From: Diabrotica undecimpunctata
Lineage: Eukaryota > Arthropoda > Insecta > Coleoptera > Chrysomelidae
Assembly: GCF_040954645.1 (NCBI RefSeq)
Contig: NC_092803.1
Span: 81,320,263-81,384,262, forward strand
Reading direction: 5' to 3'
DNA: 64,000 nucleotides
The position numbers and the translations under genes are program-made. The notes beneath the pieces are model-generated. The model did no database searches and was not told the DNA's origin. It was given only the letters and a program-made list of their open reading frames with translations. Numbering within the stretch: position 1 is the first letter of the stretch; each line of letters starts with the position of its first letter. This document shows positions 32,491 through 45,760 of this stretch, one piece after another.

Positions 32491-34440
32491 ATTTCCTTAG
32501 TATAAGTGGTGTTGTGACATCTATTGCACCAATCACACAATGTAAACCAGATGTATCAGCTTTAATCGTTTTTTAATTGCTTACGTATATCTTCTTCCCT
32601 GTAAATACCGCAGTAAGATCGTTTTTGCTACTAAACTATGACGATTATATTTTTGTGCCTTTCACTCATAGCCTTGATGTTTTGCCCATTTTGCACATCT
32701 AATCTTTCAGGCTTTACCCTTTTCCCTGACTCTATTTAAAATACGACACTTGTCTAATTATATATGTGCGTACTAATATTATTAGAGAAAGTTTATACAG
32801 ATTTTAGCATCTGATCTAGGTGGTTTTGAAGTGGAATTCATTAACTTCAATCATCGATTAACACAAGATAATTAAGCGATTATTTTTGATGCTAGCACCT
32901 GAGTCAGTGAAGCTCAATAGCTTAATCGCTAAACAGAGCCACGGTGGAGACTTAACGAGTCTAGTTAGAATAAACTTCAGTTGATTGATATTTTTAGTTT
33001 TGATATTGTTTTTAATAGGTATCGTTTCCAATCTGTGACTATATGCTTTTAAAAGATCTGTATTATTACCGATATTATATATTTTTAATTTATCTAGAAG
33101 CCATTCATGCGGTACTGCGGAAAGTCAAAGCTTTCTTGTTATTAAGAAAAGCAATAAAGAGGTTCCTTTTTTGGTATATGCCTGATTAGAAATGACTGAG
33201 TCGGTAAAAAGTTGTTCTTTGTAGCTCATGGAACCTTCAACACATCCTTTTTGTTAAGACTCTATGATATTGTTTAGAGCACAACGTTGATAGATACTCT
33301 GGGCTAGATATCTGGTACAATTTTTAGATATGAAGCTCTTTAATAACATTTCAAACTTCTTCAGTAGTGAAAAATGCATCGGGAGTAGTACTATAGTGTT
33401 GAAATTTGTGCACCAAATCTTCAATCCATCCAGCATTGGTGTTATAGCATGAACTTTTTCTTGGCTTAGATACGACTTTTTTTCACTTTCTGCAGTGGAA
33501 TTAAGTATCCGACAGAAAATCTTCTCAGTATGCGCAACTTTGTATCTTCTTAGTCGGCCTCAATAAACGAACAGTTTTTGTTTAATGTATATCATATTAC
33601 GAGTATTTTTCAGTGCGCAGCATTTTTTCTTTAGCTCGTCTAATTATTTTTCCACTTAATTTTTCTAAAATATATTTCTCGATTTGACCAATATCGCAAT
33701 AATTTAGTCTTTCTTTGATCTTTTCCCAAGGTGCAACTCCGATATAGTACCCCATTGTGTTCTGATCTTAATGCCCATAACATTAGCAGTTGATGTTGCT
33801 GCACAATAAATCAATATATACAAATATTATAATGTGTGGTCTTAAATGTCATAATTGGATAAGACTTAAGTAATCATAATTTGTATCAGCACACGTAGTT
33901 TCTTACAATAGGTTTATTTTGTTACTTTCTTTTTGGTATCGGTGGCTTAGTGGATCTGTTCCATTAAACTCATGTACGGCACATGATATGTAGCTTACGA
34001 GCCTATCGTGCAACTCACTGTTATTATCAGATTAACTTTCTTGTAAGATAACCTAAAAAATCAATTCATGTGTTTCATTGGCGACTTGATCTACAACTGT
34101 CTGTTGGTTGTAAATCTCCTGCTTGACTTTGCTTCTGATAGTATCACATCTAGTCTCTGGGATAATTATATTTCCTTTTAATGGATGTGCATATTATACA
34201 TACTGCCAGGTGTCAGTTTTTGTTTTACTCCAGGTGTTTTGAATCAAACTTAAGAGGTCGCTGGTTAAATGATATTAGAATAATAATGGAGAAAAATGCA
34301 ATATTTTGACTGTAAATAAATTAGCGAAAAATAGCAAATACAACTGTGAATAAATTACGAAATTAACTGGCTTTAGCTCATACTGTTGTATGTTGTATGT
34401 CTTGTAACGAAGATAAAAATGGCGAAAATCTAAAACATGC
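32491..34440. other. Spacer with weak traces
   Basis: No firm gene. GGTGGCTTAGTGG at about 33953 resembles a tRNA A box but no B box or cloverleaf follows. Between 33.9 and 34.4 kb the minus strand could be the leader and start of the LTR element described at 34.46 kb (for example ETRCDTIRSKVKQEIY near 34100), unproven. Confidence 0.3.
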
Positions 34441-34442
34441 CT

Positions 34443-35166
34443 CACGTTGTGGGCGCCAATTTGTAACGAAATATTTTGCCTACCACATAGGGTATAATTA
34501 TAGGGGTTTAAAAATTGGGACAGAAGTTATTGGGGTGGAGATAGGGCAAGCAAAATAAACGATACTGTGTGAACGACACTCAGGACTTATTTGGAGAGCT
34601 GGGGAACAAATGGGGACTTACAGAAATCTCCTGGACAAAAGGACAAATAAAAACAACAAAAAAGACCTCTAGCTATTTGAAAAAGGACGCCGCTTCGAAG
34701 AATCCCAATCTTGATGGATAAAGGAAAAAAGGCTCTTCTTTCCTACAATAAAGAACACAAACAGGGGTTAGGAGACTTTTCTAAAATAAAAGACAAAATG
34801 GTTCAGAGAAATAAATTAAAAATTTATTACTGTCTCAACACAAACAGTTACAAAAACAGATAATACATAGATACTATATTAATAGTCACAAAAGTAAATA
34901 TAAAAATAACAAAGAAAAACTTACATGTGTCCTATTCGTTTATAAGTGGGAATTTCAACACAGCTTACAAATGTTATTGGGCTATAAACTGTGGCAAATA
35001 AAAAATTATTACAAGTAAAGAATTATCTTTTTAAATAAAACTATTCATAAAGATTAACCTTTTCTACGAACAAAACAAGCTAATGCCACAAAAATATGAA
35101 TCTGCTGTCATATGTCAACATTAAATTTAACAGAGAACAATTAAAATGACAGCATAGCCACACCCT
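34443..35166 (-). mobile_element. Probable LTR plus primer-binding site of an LTR retrotransposon
   Basis: On the minus strand the sequence TTTCGTTACA (ending at about 34463) is followed by AAT and TGGCGCCCACAACGTG. An LTR ending in CA, a short gap, and a TGGCGCC primer-binding site is the classic junction of Ty3/gypsy-type elements. The LTR would start TGTGGCTATGCTGTC at 35166, giving about 700 bp beginning TG and ending CA, with AATAAA-like signals inside. No protease, RT or integrase is visible downstream, so this is a remnant. LTR limits are inferred from one copy. Confidence 0.55.
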
Positions 35167-35169
35167 AAG

Positions 35170-36430
35170 ATTTACAATATTAATTAATAAAACCTTTTAT
35201 TTTTATTATTTAAATTATGAAAGAAATTATTATTTGAATGTTTATTTTTTTTTTTAAGTTTTAAAACAAAAAATTTACCTTGGTTTCACAAAAAACAATG
35301 TACTAGCACTTTTGGGGTTAAACTGGAATTATACTAGAATTTCTGCTATGCATAAATAAAAAGGACTGCTTCAACTGACCTGGAAAGACGACCAAAGACA
35401 AATAAAAATGAGGTTGGAACAAAATCACCGGCACATTGGACACACCCTATAAGCAGCTTTTTACAACACTGGAACTATTTTCAATACTCTGGTACACGGC
35501 ACAAATCCCTTAAATACTTAACAAAATAGTGATTACTCTTTCCTAATCTGCCATATTACAGAGAGTAAATTTTAACTAAATTTTCACAAATTCGCCGGTT
35601 TTGACCAGCTTAAATACCACACGTCCTTTCAACACCGACTTAGTTGCAAACCCCAACTTGACCTTCCACCGATTTGTATCGCACCCGCATTTTCCCTTCA
35701 CGTCCCACTTTTACCCGTCCATACCACGGAACTCCCCTTCTATAAAGACGAAAAAAAAATACCACGGAACCAGCTAAAATTCGTTATACTTACGAATCGT
35801 GAAAATAACCTTGAAATATTTCAGATCGGTTTTAGGATCGTAGAATCAAGATGCAATATGTCAAGTACTTAAACGGAAATACATATCTCGGACCAGGGAC
35901 GTCTTTAGAAATTTTTAAACATAAATATTACATAGTTTTAACAAATTTTCAACATGCTACAGTCTGTACAAAGAATATAGACTCACCTTTTGAACTATTG
36001 ATGTATGCGTGGCAGGCAGAAGAATTGGTCGAGGTGCGTCACGACGCCGACACCATCCGAGGAACAGAAGGAAGGAACGTCCCATGTAGTTACTGTTTCG
36101 GTGATCAAGTCGAAGTGTTGAGACTTGAGACGGTCTGAAAGAACCCTCTAACCGTTGGGTGGTTTATGGACAAGTGCATCTCATAAATCAACCCTATTGT
36201 AGGCGCTTCTGAATAGCGATAATCCAATTCAATGGTCACAGTTTAACACGATACTGTACACGTTTTGTGTGTATTATCGACACAAAGATAACAAAAGAAG
36301 TCAAATTCTCCGTACTTAAAACATAATAAATGAGATAGCCAGTTTAACAATTTTACGAGATTTTATGAAATAACCGGAAACAGTATATTTACAGCAAAGT
36401 CGTTAGAATATACCTTTAAATCAGAGCATA
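35170..36430. other. Spacer, nothing recognised
   Basis: The frame 35851-36138 encodes a 95-residue peptide of unknown nature with no clear motif; it may be chance. No other signal. Confidence 0.4.
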
Positions 36431-36435
36431 TTATA

Positions 36436-37722
36436 AAGGGTGATTTATTTAGAGGTACTTTTTTTGGTGGGATTTGATTGGGGACCGTACATAAATACTG
36501 TCAAACTGACATTTCGCTTTTGTTCAGTATTGTTTGACATTTAATGATGAAAATACTTAGTCCGGCACAGCGTCTAGAAATTATTAAGTTTTATTTTGAA
36601 ATGGAAGTTCTGTGAGGAATGTGTTTCTTGCGCTTAGAGAAATTTATGGTCCACATAATCGGCCTACCGCACGTACAGTTCGCTTTACGATTAGTAAGTT
36701 TGAAACCCAGTTTTCATTATTGGATAACACGCGACCAAATAGACCACATTCAGCACGTACTGAAGAAAATATAGCGGCGGTAACGGATACTCGAAAATAA
36801 TGAAGAATCGATTCGTCGCCGTTTTCAACAGCTTGGCTTGTCATATGTAACAACTTGGCGTATTTTACGTAAGGATCTTGGTTTAAAATCATACATAATT
36901 CAAATTCAATTAGTGCAAGAGCTAAAGCCGACCTTCTGAGTCGTCAACGTTTCAGTCAATGGGCTCTTGATAAGCTTTCAGAAGATCCACTGTTTTCGAG
37001 AAAAAATTTGTTTTTAGATGAGGCCTATTTTTGGCTTAATGGGTACGTTAATAAACAAAATAAACCCAAAGAGGTTCAAGATGCCATTACACCCTAAAAA
37101 AACAACTGTTTGGTGTGGTTTATGGGCTGGTGGAATCATTGGTCCATATTTCTTTAAAACAGAAGCCAGCCAGAATGTTACTGTGAATGGAAACCGTTAT
37201 CTTGCCATAATAACGGACTATTTGGTACCTGAAATTGAAGCTCGTGGTCTCTGCGACATTTGGTTTCAACAAGATGGCGCCACTTGCCATACAGCCCGTG
37301 AAAGTATGGCTTTGCTGCGAGAACGATTCGGTGAACAAATTATTTCACGCTTTGAACCAGTGAATTGGCCGTCTAGATCCCGTGACATCTCACCTATAGA
37401 ATCTTTCTTTTAGGGCTACCTAAAGTACAAATAGTACATCTGGTCTACATGAATAAACCAGATACGATTGAGGCATTGGAGGCTAATATTACTCGAGTCA
37501 TTGGTGAAATACCAATCGAAATGCTGAAACGAGTTATCGAGAATTGGAACTTCAGAATGAACCAACTTTATCGTAGTCATGGCTAACATTTAAAAGAAAT
37601 TATCTTTAAGAAGTAATTGTAAAGAATGGTTCTTTTGTATGATAATAAATATTTTTTAATAAAATTTATTTTTTTCATTTTTTTTTCTTGTTGAAAAAAG
37701 TACCTTTAAATGAATCACCCTT
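36436..37722 (+). mobile_element. mariner-type DNA transposon with both ends
   Basis: Terminal inverted repeats of 29 bp at 36436-36464 and 37694-37722 differ at two positions; they start AAGGGTGATT and end GGTACTTTTTT. Both are flanked by TA (36434-36435 and 37723-37724), the target of the Tc1/mariner superfamily. Total length is about 1.29 kb, normal for mariners. The transposase inside is broken. Confidence 0.95.
36544..37586 (+). pseudogene. mariner transposase, broken
   Basis: Reading across frame changes: N-terminal helix-turn-helix region with LREIYGPHNRPTARTVRF and SKFETQFSLLDNTRP, then RTEENIAAV, ESIRRRFQQLGLS, TTWRILRKDLGLK (about 36830-36890), FLDEAYFWLNGYVNKQN (first aspartate, about 37010-37060), TTVWCGLWAGGIIGPYFF, IWFQQDGATCHTA (second aspartate, about 37255-37290), NWPSRSRDISPIESFF (about 37360-37412), and a tail NKPDTIEALEANITRVIGE and FRMNQLYRSHG. 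About 20 codons are missing after NKQN. In the third box the family has PxD; here it is PIE, a glutamate. Stops near 36800 and 37411. Confidence 0.9.
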
Positions 37723-37725
37723 TAG

Positions 37726-38960
37726 TATAATAAAAATAATTAAAAAAATATAAAAATATGAAAATAAATAACTACATACTTTCCCAAACACCAGGTATCC
37801 CTGATAACCTCTAAGTTTAGTATCAGTGCTACGAATACCCAGAGAACATTCCTCTCCAATTCGGCCTTTTACATTACTGTGAGATCTCTATATATAAATT
37901 TTTGTTAAACAGTATTTCAGAAAATATTTTTAATGCATCAGTTTCAAATTTCAGTAATGGTTTAAATACATATAAATAATAATTATTATAGTACTTTTTA
38001 TAGGTAGCGATCATAGACTAATCTGAACAAATATTAGCTTTAACTGTCAATTTGAAACAAAAAAAAAAATAATAAAAACATTAAGCTGTTATATATCGGA
38101 AAACTATCACAAGAAAAACAATTTTGTAAATAAAAAATAGAATAATTGCTATCAGATACAGTGGATTTAAGAAATAAAATAAGAAAGACTAATATAATAG
38201 TAACAATGGAGAGATTAATAATTGCATTAACAAAATTCAAACAAGAACTCAACGTACATTAGAAGACAAAAAACTTTAATTTAATTATTAATTTAAGTAA
38301 GTCTCTCCTAGACCAAGAAAAAAGAGAACCTACAGAATAAAAAGAATTAAATAAAAATAAGGAAAATAAATCACATCTGGGAAAATACAAACTGGCACTA
38401 AATAGGATAGAAACAAAAGATATTTAATTTTATCCATCTATATGTTTCAAATGATATTCAAAACTTAATACTACAGAAAAGTTTATGATTAAAAACAAAA
38501 ACCATAAGAGAAAATCTTCAGACAAAGAAAAATAAAAACAAAAAATGTCAACTACGACCGACAACCGAAAATCAGCTAAGTTGGTATAACAGTAGAGATG
38601 TTAAAGTCTGGAAAAATAACTATAGTTTATTTTTATGAACGAGAGAGTAATTAGCATAATTTTAACTGGTAGCTCCGACCACTCCATGGATGTGCTCAAG
38701 ATTAATTGAAAAATTACTTTGAATAATTGTAAAAAATAAATGAATTATTTCAGTGTTATAAAGTGTTATGTGTATGTAAACAAAAGTGACCTCTTTTATC
38801 ACACACTATATTAGAACTGACTGGCCTACATTAAAAAGGGTTTTAAAAAATTCACATTTTTTTTAATTTTTAAAAATTACAAAAGAGAAAAAGAGTTTTT
38901 AAAACCGTCTAAGGTATGTTAAATAAATGAATAAAAATATTAATATAAAACTTACAGCTA
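37726..38960. other. AT-rich spacer with a weak decayed coding trace
   Basis: On the plus strand around 38200-38560 frames read ERLIIALTKFKQELNVH and SLLDQEKREPTE, then KELNKNKENKSHLGKYKL. The charged, helical character looks like a decayed ORF1 or coiled-coil protein of a retroelement, not identified. Confidence 0.35.
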
Positions 38961-38964
38961 CTTG

Positions 38965-40333
38965 TTACAAATCCAAATCAGATTCAGAAGATAAACTTTC
39001 AGAACCAAGATTTATAATAACTGGCTCGATCATTTTATCAGTAATATTGTCCAGCTTCCACATTTTTTCATCTTTTTTAATAGTGTGATTTACTGCCTTT
39101 TCCCAGTTTTCAGGTTTTACATTATTTACGGCCTCCAAAAACAACTGTTTAACATCATGAATTTTAAAAGTGGTATTTTTTCTTGAAACTTCACTCTTTA
39201 TCTGTGCCCATACCAGTTCAATCGGGTTTAATTCACAATGATATGGTGGGGATCTAAGTACTGTCATTCCACGATTTTTGGCAATTTCATCAGTTTCGTA
39301 TTTTTTTAAATTTTTCTTTATGAAGGGCACACAACGAATAAAGTTCCTTTCTTATAGATCCGGGATGGTACGTAATATTTTTTGAACTCAGCCAATTCTG
39401 CAAGTCTTTTTTTAACCACTTGGTTGTGGGCAGTCCTTCTATAAGTCTGGAGTGATAACTTGCATTATCCATTACTATTACACAGTTCTTATGAAGAAGA
39501 TCTATCATTTGTTCGAACCATTCTTGAAAGACATCAGCGTTCATGTCTTCATGGTAGTCACCGGTATGAGTTGATTCAAAAGTTAATAAACCACCTTCAA
39601 CAAAACCGTCTGAACTGCCAATGTGCACTATTATCAGCCTGCGTCCCTTTCCTGATGGTGGGTTTAAACCAGTAGATAAGTTATTTACAAAAGCGTGCCT
39701 TTGACTTGTAACAGTTTCATCCTGCCAAAATTTATTTGGTGTATGACCCTCGTTGATCCATGTTTCATCAAGATAAAATATTTTTCTTTTTTGGTTTCTC
39801 ATTTCCTTTATGGTTCTTAGAAAATGTCTTCTCCATATGACAATATCGTTTCTTTCTAATAAAATAGACTTTCTGGGATTTTTTTTCCAGCGGAAGCCTA
39901 TTTCTTTTAAAAGTTTCCATAACGTACTTCGACTCATTTCTGGGTAATCCTTATCATCTCGAACTGAGACAAGAACTTTATCCAATGTTGGAAATTCTTG
40001 TCTAAAGAAGAATTCATGCACTTTCCGTCGAAGTCCTTCTTTAAAATGATATTCTATTTGAAATTTTGGTTTCCCTGGAGCATTACGTGGCATTTGAAAA
40101 CTACCACATTTCTCTTCTTTAATAACTCTGTAAATCGTAGATTTCCCAACACCAAGTGTACTGCTAACTAACTCAACGGTCTCATCAACACTTTCACATA
40201 AACGTTTGTCTGTAAATGATTTAAAACAATTAAATATTAATGTTTTTTCATTAACTGTTAGAGGACCAATTTTTCGGCGTTTACACGGCACTTCCAAATT
40301 TTCCGTAACACTAGTATACACAATAAACTGCAC
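38965..40333 (-). pseudogene. IS630/Tc1-type DDE transposase, nearly complete, one frameshift
   Basis: The first 334 codons are open from an ATG at 40333. An N-terminal helix-turn-helix reads VSSTLGVGKSTIYRVIKEE (about residues 55-73). A second DNA-binding part reads PEMSRSTLWKLLKEIGFRWK. Catalytic acids are in KIFYLDETWINEGH (about residues 185-198), CVIVMDNASYHSR (about 282-294) and, after one frameshift near 39330-39350, in PPYHCELNPIELVW (about 39210-39250), giving a DDE triad. The C-terminal 121 codons end at 38965 with an acidic tail. Apart from the frameshift the gene looks sound, so this copy is probably young. I did not find the terminal inverted repeats. Confidence 0.92.
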
Positions 40334-40549
40334 CTTGCAACTGAAGTACCTACTTTTAGTGAACTGTTAAGAATTTTGAATACGCCACTTGGACCTTCCT
40401 ATATACAAAATGGAGAAACCCACTATCACATTTTCTGTGGAATAAGTTTAGAAGGTAATTATCTAGTCAATTACTGTCGTAGATTCCTGGAATTAAAGAA
40501 TTAAATATTTGATTGTTGAAACCCTTACTTCGTGGAATGCACTCATTTC

Positions 40550-40690
40550 AGATAAAATAAAACGTTTTATTTTATCTAAAGAATTAAACTTTATTTTGCA
40601 AATAGGCAAAGAATTAAAATTTATTTTGCAAATAGATAAAATAAAACGTTTTATTTTATTTAAAGAATTAAACTTTATTTTGCAAATAGG
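40550..40690. repeat. 84-bp tandem repeat with a 28-bp palindrome
   Basis: A unit starting at 40550 recurs at 40634. Each begins with the palindrome AGATAAAATAAAAC/GTTTTATTTTATCT (28 bp, perfect in copy one, two end mismatches in copy two) and continues AAGAATTAAACTTTATTTTG. A shorter inner repeat of the AATTAAAMTTTATTTTGCAA word also occurs within copy one. Confidence 0.9.
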
Positions 40691-40706
40691 TAGGTACTTA
40701 TTAAAC

Positions 40707-40734
40707 TTTTATTGGTTATATATAACCAATAAAA
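40707..40734. repeat. 28-bp perfect palindrome
   Basis: TTTTATTGGTTATA followed by its exact complement. It contains CCAAT in both orientations around a TATATA centre. Confidence 0.9.
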
Positions 40735-41049
40735 TAAACATCTTACATTTCTTGCAAATTCATTAGTACCTGTTAACCTCCATCACTCCGACACTGGCAA
40801 CCTTATTTAGGGATTAGTAACCCTCACAACTATTGTATTCTATTCTGCTCCAACCTTTATACCTGGTGGTCATACTCAATTTAAAATTGTTTTCCTATAT
40901 ACTTCTGTAAACTTGTTGACAAATATCTGTTTTTCATTGAGTCACCCGTATCAACAGTTTAGGGATTTGCATACATAATTTATTGTTTTATTACTCTCTC
41001 ATACATAAAAATACACTATAGCGAATTTTATATACTTATCTTAAAACAA

Positions 41050-41133
41050 AAAAGATCTAAAGAACTACAGACCCATTACTCGACTTAATATTATGTATAA
41101 GTTACCAATTAAAATATTAACAGCTAAATATAT
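41050..41133 (+). pseudogene. LINE reverse transcriptase scrap
   Basis: KDLKNYRPITRLNIMYKL followed by a few more RT-like residues. NYRPI and the following MYK are the motif 2a region of reverse transcriptases. Nothing else of the element is seen nearby. Confidence 0.55.
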
Positions 41134-41559
41134 ATAGCAAAACAAATAGTCCTGTCATATATATTAAAACAAGTGTAAACGCGACTTGTACGGCTGATAG
41201 GATAAACTGAACGCAGCTAAAAGTTATGTCGACATTCCTGATTGTTAAAATTTATACTATAGACACTCCAAAAGATTTAAATCTAGTTGAGCTATTACAA
41301 CGAATAGAAGTGAATAGACAAAGAGAACCGTATTGCTGTCATTGCTCTTTATAAGTGCGAACTAGAAAGAGCTCGTATTTTTAAATTACTAAAACCGTTT
41401 TAATATTACGCGTATTTTTGTATATTATACTGTTAAGTTGTATTTGGATATCGGAGGAGTATGGTGACGTTAATCATCAGGCTGGACTCGCGTTGCTCGT
41501 GCCCCATAGGGTATTCACGGTGTTAATAATTGACCGAAATCCCGTCCGACAACAAAATA

Positions 41560-42045
41560 TCATGCATTACCTTACTATAGATAGAAATGTTTATACTTTG
41601 AAGAAAACTTTCCATAAGCAAAAGGATAGACTTTATGCACGGTCATCCAAGAAAAGCTGCGAACTTGTCAAACGATCGAAGTCATTATCCTGCCTCAATA
41701 ATGGTTTAGAGCATAATAACACAGATATTGGAGCCCCTAAACCACACTATATTTTAAAATAGACCATGCATATTTCAACAGGACTCTGGACCTACGCATA
41801 AGGCCAAAACTACGAAACAGTGGCTTGAAAATGTGTGACTTTAATCCAGTCGACTGCAAATTGCTGTCAGTTTTAAGAGGCATGGTCTGTAAAAGACGTC
41901 ACCATAATATAGAGTTATTAAATCAGGCGCTAATAGGAGTTATGGTTAATTTTCCAATGGATTTCGTCGGTACAGCGGTTGAAGAATGGCCTAAAAAACT
42001 CTAGTTATCTATTGGGACAAATGGCGGTAGTTTTGAATAGTTTTT
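41560..42045 (+). pseudogene. mariner-type transposase remnant
   Basis: Reads VYTLKKTFHKQKDRLYARSS (about 41590-41650), then QQDSGPTHKAKTTKQWLEN (about 41777-41835) carrying the second aspartate. Next comes FNPVDCKLLSVLRGMVCKRR (about 41840-41900) with the third aspartate in NPVD, then FPMDFVGTAVEEWPKKL and GGSFE near 42040. Pieces are missing between these blocks and a stop lies at about 41836. A different mariner lineage from the one at 36.4 kb. Confidence 0.85.
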
Positions 42046-42900
42046 TTGTAGTTCGTAGTTTATTATATCACCAGTAAATAGTTTAAAAAATTTTGAAATC
42101 AAACCAGTAGTTTGAAATTTTGTTACTTAAATACCTCATATCAATAATTATGACAGAACTTCTTATACAGTGTGTCTATGTAAGTTGGAATCATATGGGA
42201 AACTTTATAATTATCAGGTTTAATATACAATTACATCCTTTTAATTGAAAAAACATTGCAAATTTTTCTGCAATTACCGATAGGCGAACATATTTTTTTT
42301 TTATTAAAAACATGATAACTCATCCATTCCCATGGCAAAAAGGTTATTAACTCTTCAATGTTTATTAGATTTTTATTGTATTTTCTTTTCTAAAAATGTT
42401 CTTATCATTTTTTATCGGAACGGAAGAGTTATCATATTTGTATTAAATTAAAATGATGTTTATCAGTAATTTGAGAAAAAATTGAAAAAAAAAATATCAT
42501 TAGAAGGATCTCATAACTTTAATTAGAAGCTTTTATTTACATATTAAAACGTAATTTTTAATTCAGAACCACTTTTCATAATAACAATTTTCGATATTGT
42601 GAAATATACAGGTACCTACTTAGTTTTAAGCGAAATTCATATTTCTTGTCTTAGGTTTTAGACCAGGCTGACGTTATATTTATATGAAATAATTTTAAAA
42701 TGAGAAGTGTATAGAATAAAAATTAAAGCCCGATTTCATAATAACAACCTAAACTAACCTTAACTAACGTTCACATTAGAGTAAAGTACACTTTAGTGCC
42801 ACACTCAGTTTCATAATACCCACAGCTCTTTTCATTATTAAAAGTAAACTTTTTAACTAAGTTGTGTGTGTTTAAATTAGTTGGTTGGTAATTGTGTATA
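42046..42900. other. AT-rich spacer, possible DNA-transposon end
   Basis: ACAGTGTGTCTATGTAAG at about 42168 looks like the end of a mariner-type inverted repeat, but no partner was found. Nothing else recognised. Confidence 0.3.
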
Positions 42901-42904
42901 TCTC

Positions 42905-43281
42905 GAACAGATTAGAAGTCTTCGAATTATGGGCCTACAGAAGGATATTAAGAATAAGTTGGGTGGATATAGTCACGAATGTCGAGGTGTTGAGAAGAAT
43001 GGGAAAAGATAAAGAGGTTTTAAATACAATTTAAGTCAGAAAACTGCAATATCTGGGACATGTCATGAGGGGCGAGCGTTATAACTTGTTGCAATTAATA
43101 ATGCAAGGAAAAATAGAGGGTAGAAGGAGTCGCGGAAGAAGACGCATCTCCTGGTTAAACAATTTGAGAGCTTGATTTAACTGCACTTCTGCTGACCTCT
43201 TTAGAGCAGCGGCATCGAAAGTGCGAATTGTCATGATGGTTGCCAACCTTCTTAGAGGAGATGGCACATGAAGAAGAAAAA
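42905..43281 (+). pseudogene. LINE C-terminal tail, (GAA)n-tailed family
   Basis: Reads ELWAYRRILRISWVDIVTN, VEVLRRMGKDKEVLN, LQYLGHVMRGERYNLLQLI, GKIEGRRSRGRRRISWLNN, then MMVANLLRGDGT before a stop. The 3' end is GAAGAAGAAAAAG. The same tail occurs at 52.6-53.0 kb and, on the other strand, at 63.5-63.8 kb. A stop and a frame break lie inside. The RT core is missing (5' truncation). Confidence 0.85.
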
Positions 43282-44375
<1,094 letters not shown>

Positions 44376-44379
44376 TTTA

Positions 44380-44770
44380 TGATAAATTTTGACGTTTGAG
44401 AATCGTTACGAATATAATGTTGACACCTTTTTTTTATTTTTCTGTATATTTTACTATCTTTTATTGACAGATATAATTTTAGTTTGTAACTTTTCTTTTA
44501 ATGTCTATATTTTGTTAGTTAATTCTCATGTAGTTTTACATTTAAAACTACTTAGAGTAAATATGTGATGACTAGAAACGAGTTGATCGAGTGTAGTGAA
44601 TCGATGTCAAGACCCGCAATTTCATGACGCTACCCGTGACGCCTTCTCGTCGTGGCGTTAGTTTCGTTACGCTTTCCTCAACATTTCACTATAGCGCAAA
44701 AATGGAAAATACAACGCCAGTATAAAAGCTTCGCTTCAAAAGTTTCCCATACGACTCCAGCGTAGACGCA
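44380..44770 (+). repeat. Dispersed repeat, copy B
   Basis: Same-orientation partner of 21990-22340. Contains ACTTAGAGTAAATATGTG, GAGTTGATCGAGTGTAGTGA and ACCCGTGACGCCTTCTCG. Ends near AAAAGCTTCGCTTCAAAAG. No coding frame. Confidence 0.75.
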
Positions 44771-44949
44771 CTGTATATATGCCTAATTTCAAATATAAAT
44801 AAAAATGCAACAACGTCTGTCTAATTAAACGTCTGTTAAAATAAGTCATGTAGTAAGACAGTTATAACCCATATCACGAAAACAGTTCACCAAGTAGGTA
44901 CTCTAAGATCAAGTACTTTTTAAAGCTAGACTAGAGCAAGTCAGTTATT

Positions 44950-45760
44950 AATATAAATAAAAATATCTACACCACTTGCTATATACTGATGATATTATTT
45001 GAAAACAAATGCCAAATCAATACAAATACGATTAAAGGTAAGATATAATAAAACTAAAACGATAACAAAACAGGAGAAAGACCTTAAAATCACAGTATAA
45101 CAAACAAACTAGAATACAATAGAATAGAAGATAATAAGTAACCTAATACATATACTTTATACGAATCACAAAACTGAGTAAAGAAAATCAAACACGACAA
45201 ACAAAAATATTGAGCAGGTTAGCCTGAATATCATTTGGTAAACTCTCTTATATACTAAAGAATAAAATATACCCTCATTATCTAGAAACAAAGGTCTTCA
45301 ATATGTGTACAGATACTACCGATTTTGGCGTATAACTTCCAAATACGGACAGCATAAAATAGATAACGAACACACATCAATCTACGAAAACACAAATACT
45401 AAATACCAAACTATCTAATAAAAAAGAAAAAAGTTGGGTTTGTAATAAAACCAAAGAAAAATCTATTTTATTACACGTAAAATAACTTAAATTGAAACTT
45501 AATGTACATATTCAGAGACAGAATGATGACAAATGGAATAAAACAATTATATGTTAAAGACCATGGAACTATAAACAGAAAAAAGGAAGAGTACAACTGA
45601 CATGATCAGGTGATACAAAAAAAGAGACTGAACAAAAATGGATTAAAATAGCCCAGGATAGACAACGATGGAGGAAAAAGGAGAGGCCTATGTTCAATAT
45701 AAACAAAGCGAAAGTTCTATACTGACTTTGTATTACTTTTTCTCTATAGCAACATGCTGA
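44950..45760 (+). pseudogene. LINE reverse transcriptase C-terminal part, heavily decayed
   Basis: Reads LLYTDDII (about 44980-45005, the YADD-type box), then NQTRQTKILSRLA, FGKLSYILKNKIYPHYLETK (about 45230-45290), VFNMCTDTT, and near the end IAQDRQRW then RKKERP (about 45650-45690). This order fits an insect RTE-like ORF end. Frequent stops. Confidence 0.7.

Noticed and set aside
33945..34020. tRNA-like A box GGTGGCTTAGTGG
   Set aside because: No B box at the right distance and no cloverleaf could be drawn.
35851..36138. 95-codon frame as a host gene
   Set aside because: No motif, no splice context and no similarity I recognise; left as spacer.
41472..41490. TCATCAG as a minus-strand hammerhead core
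   Set aside because: No GAAA or stem II follows on that strand.
42764..42800. CCTAAACTAACCTTAACTAACG as telomeric repeat
   Set aside because: It is irregular and does not match the insect TTAGG unit in tandem.
44985..45010. CTGATGA...GAAAA as a hammerhead
   Set aside because: It is the coding sequence of a LINE YTDD box; no stems form.
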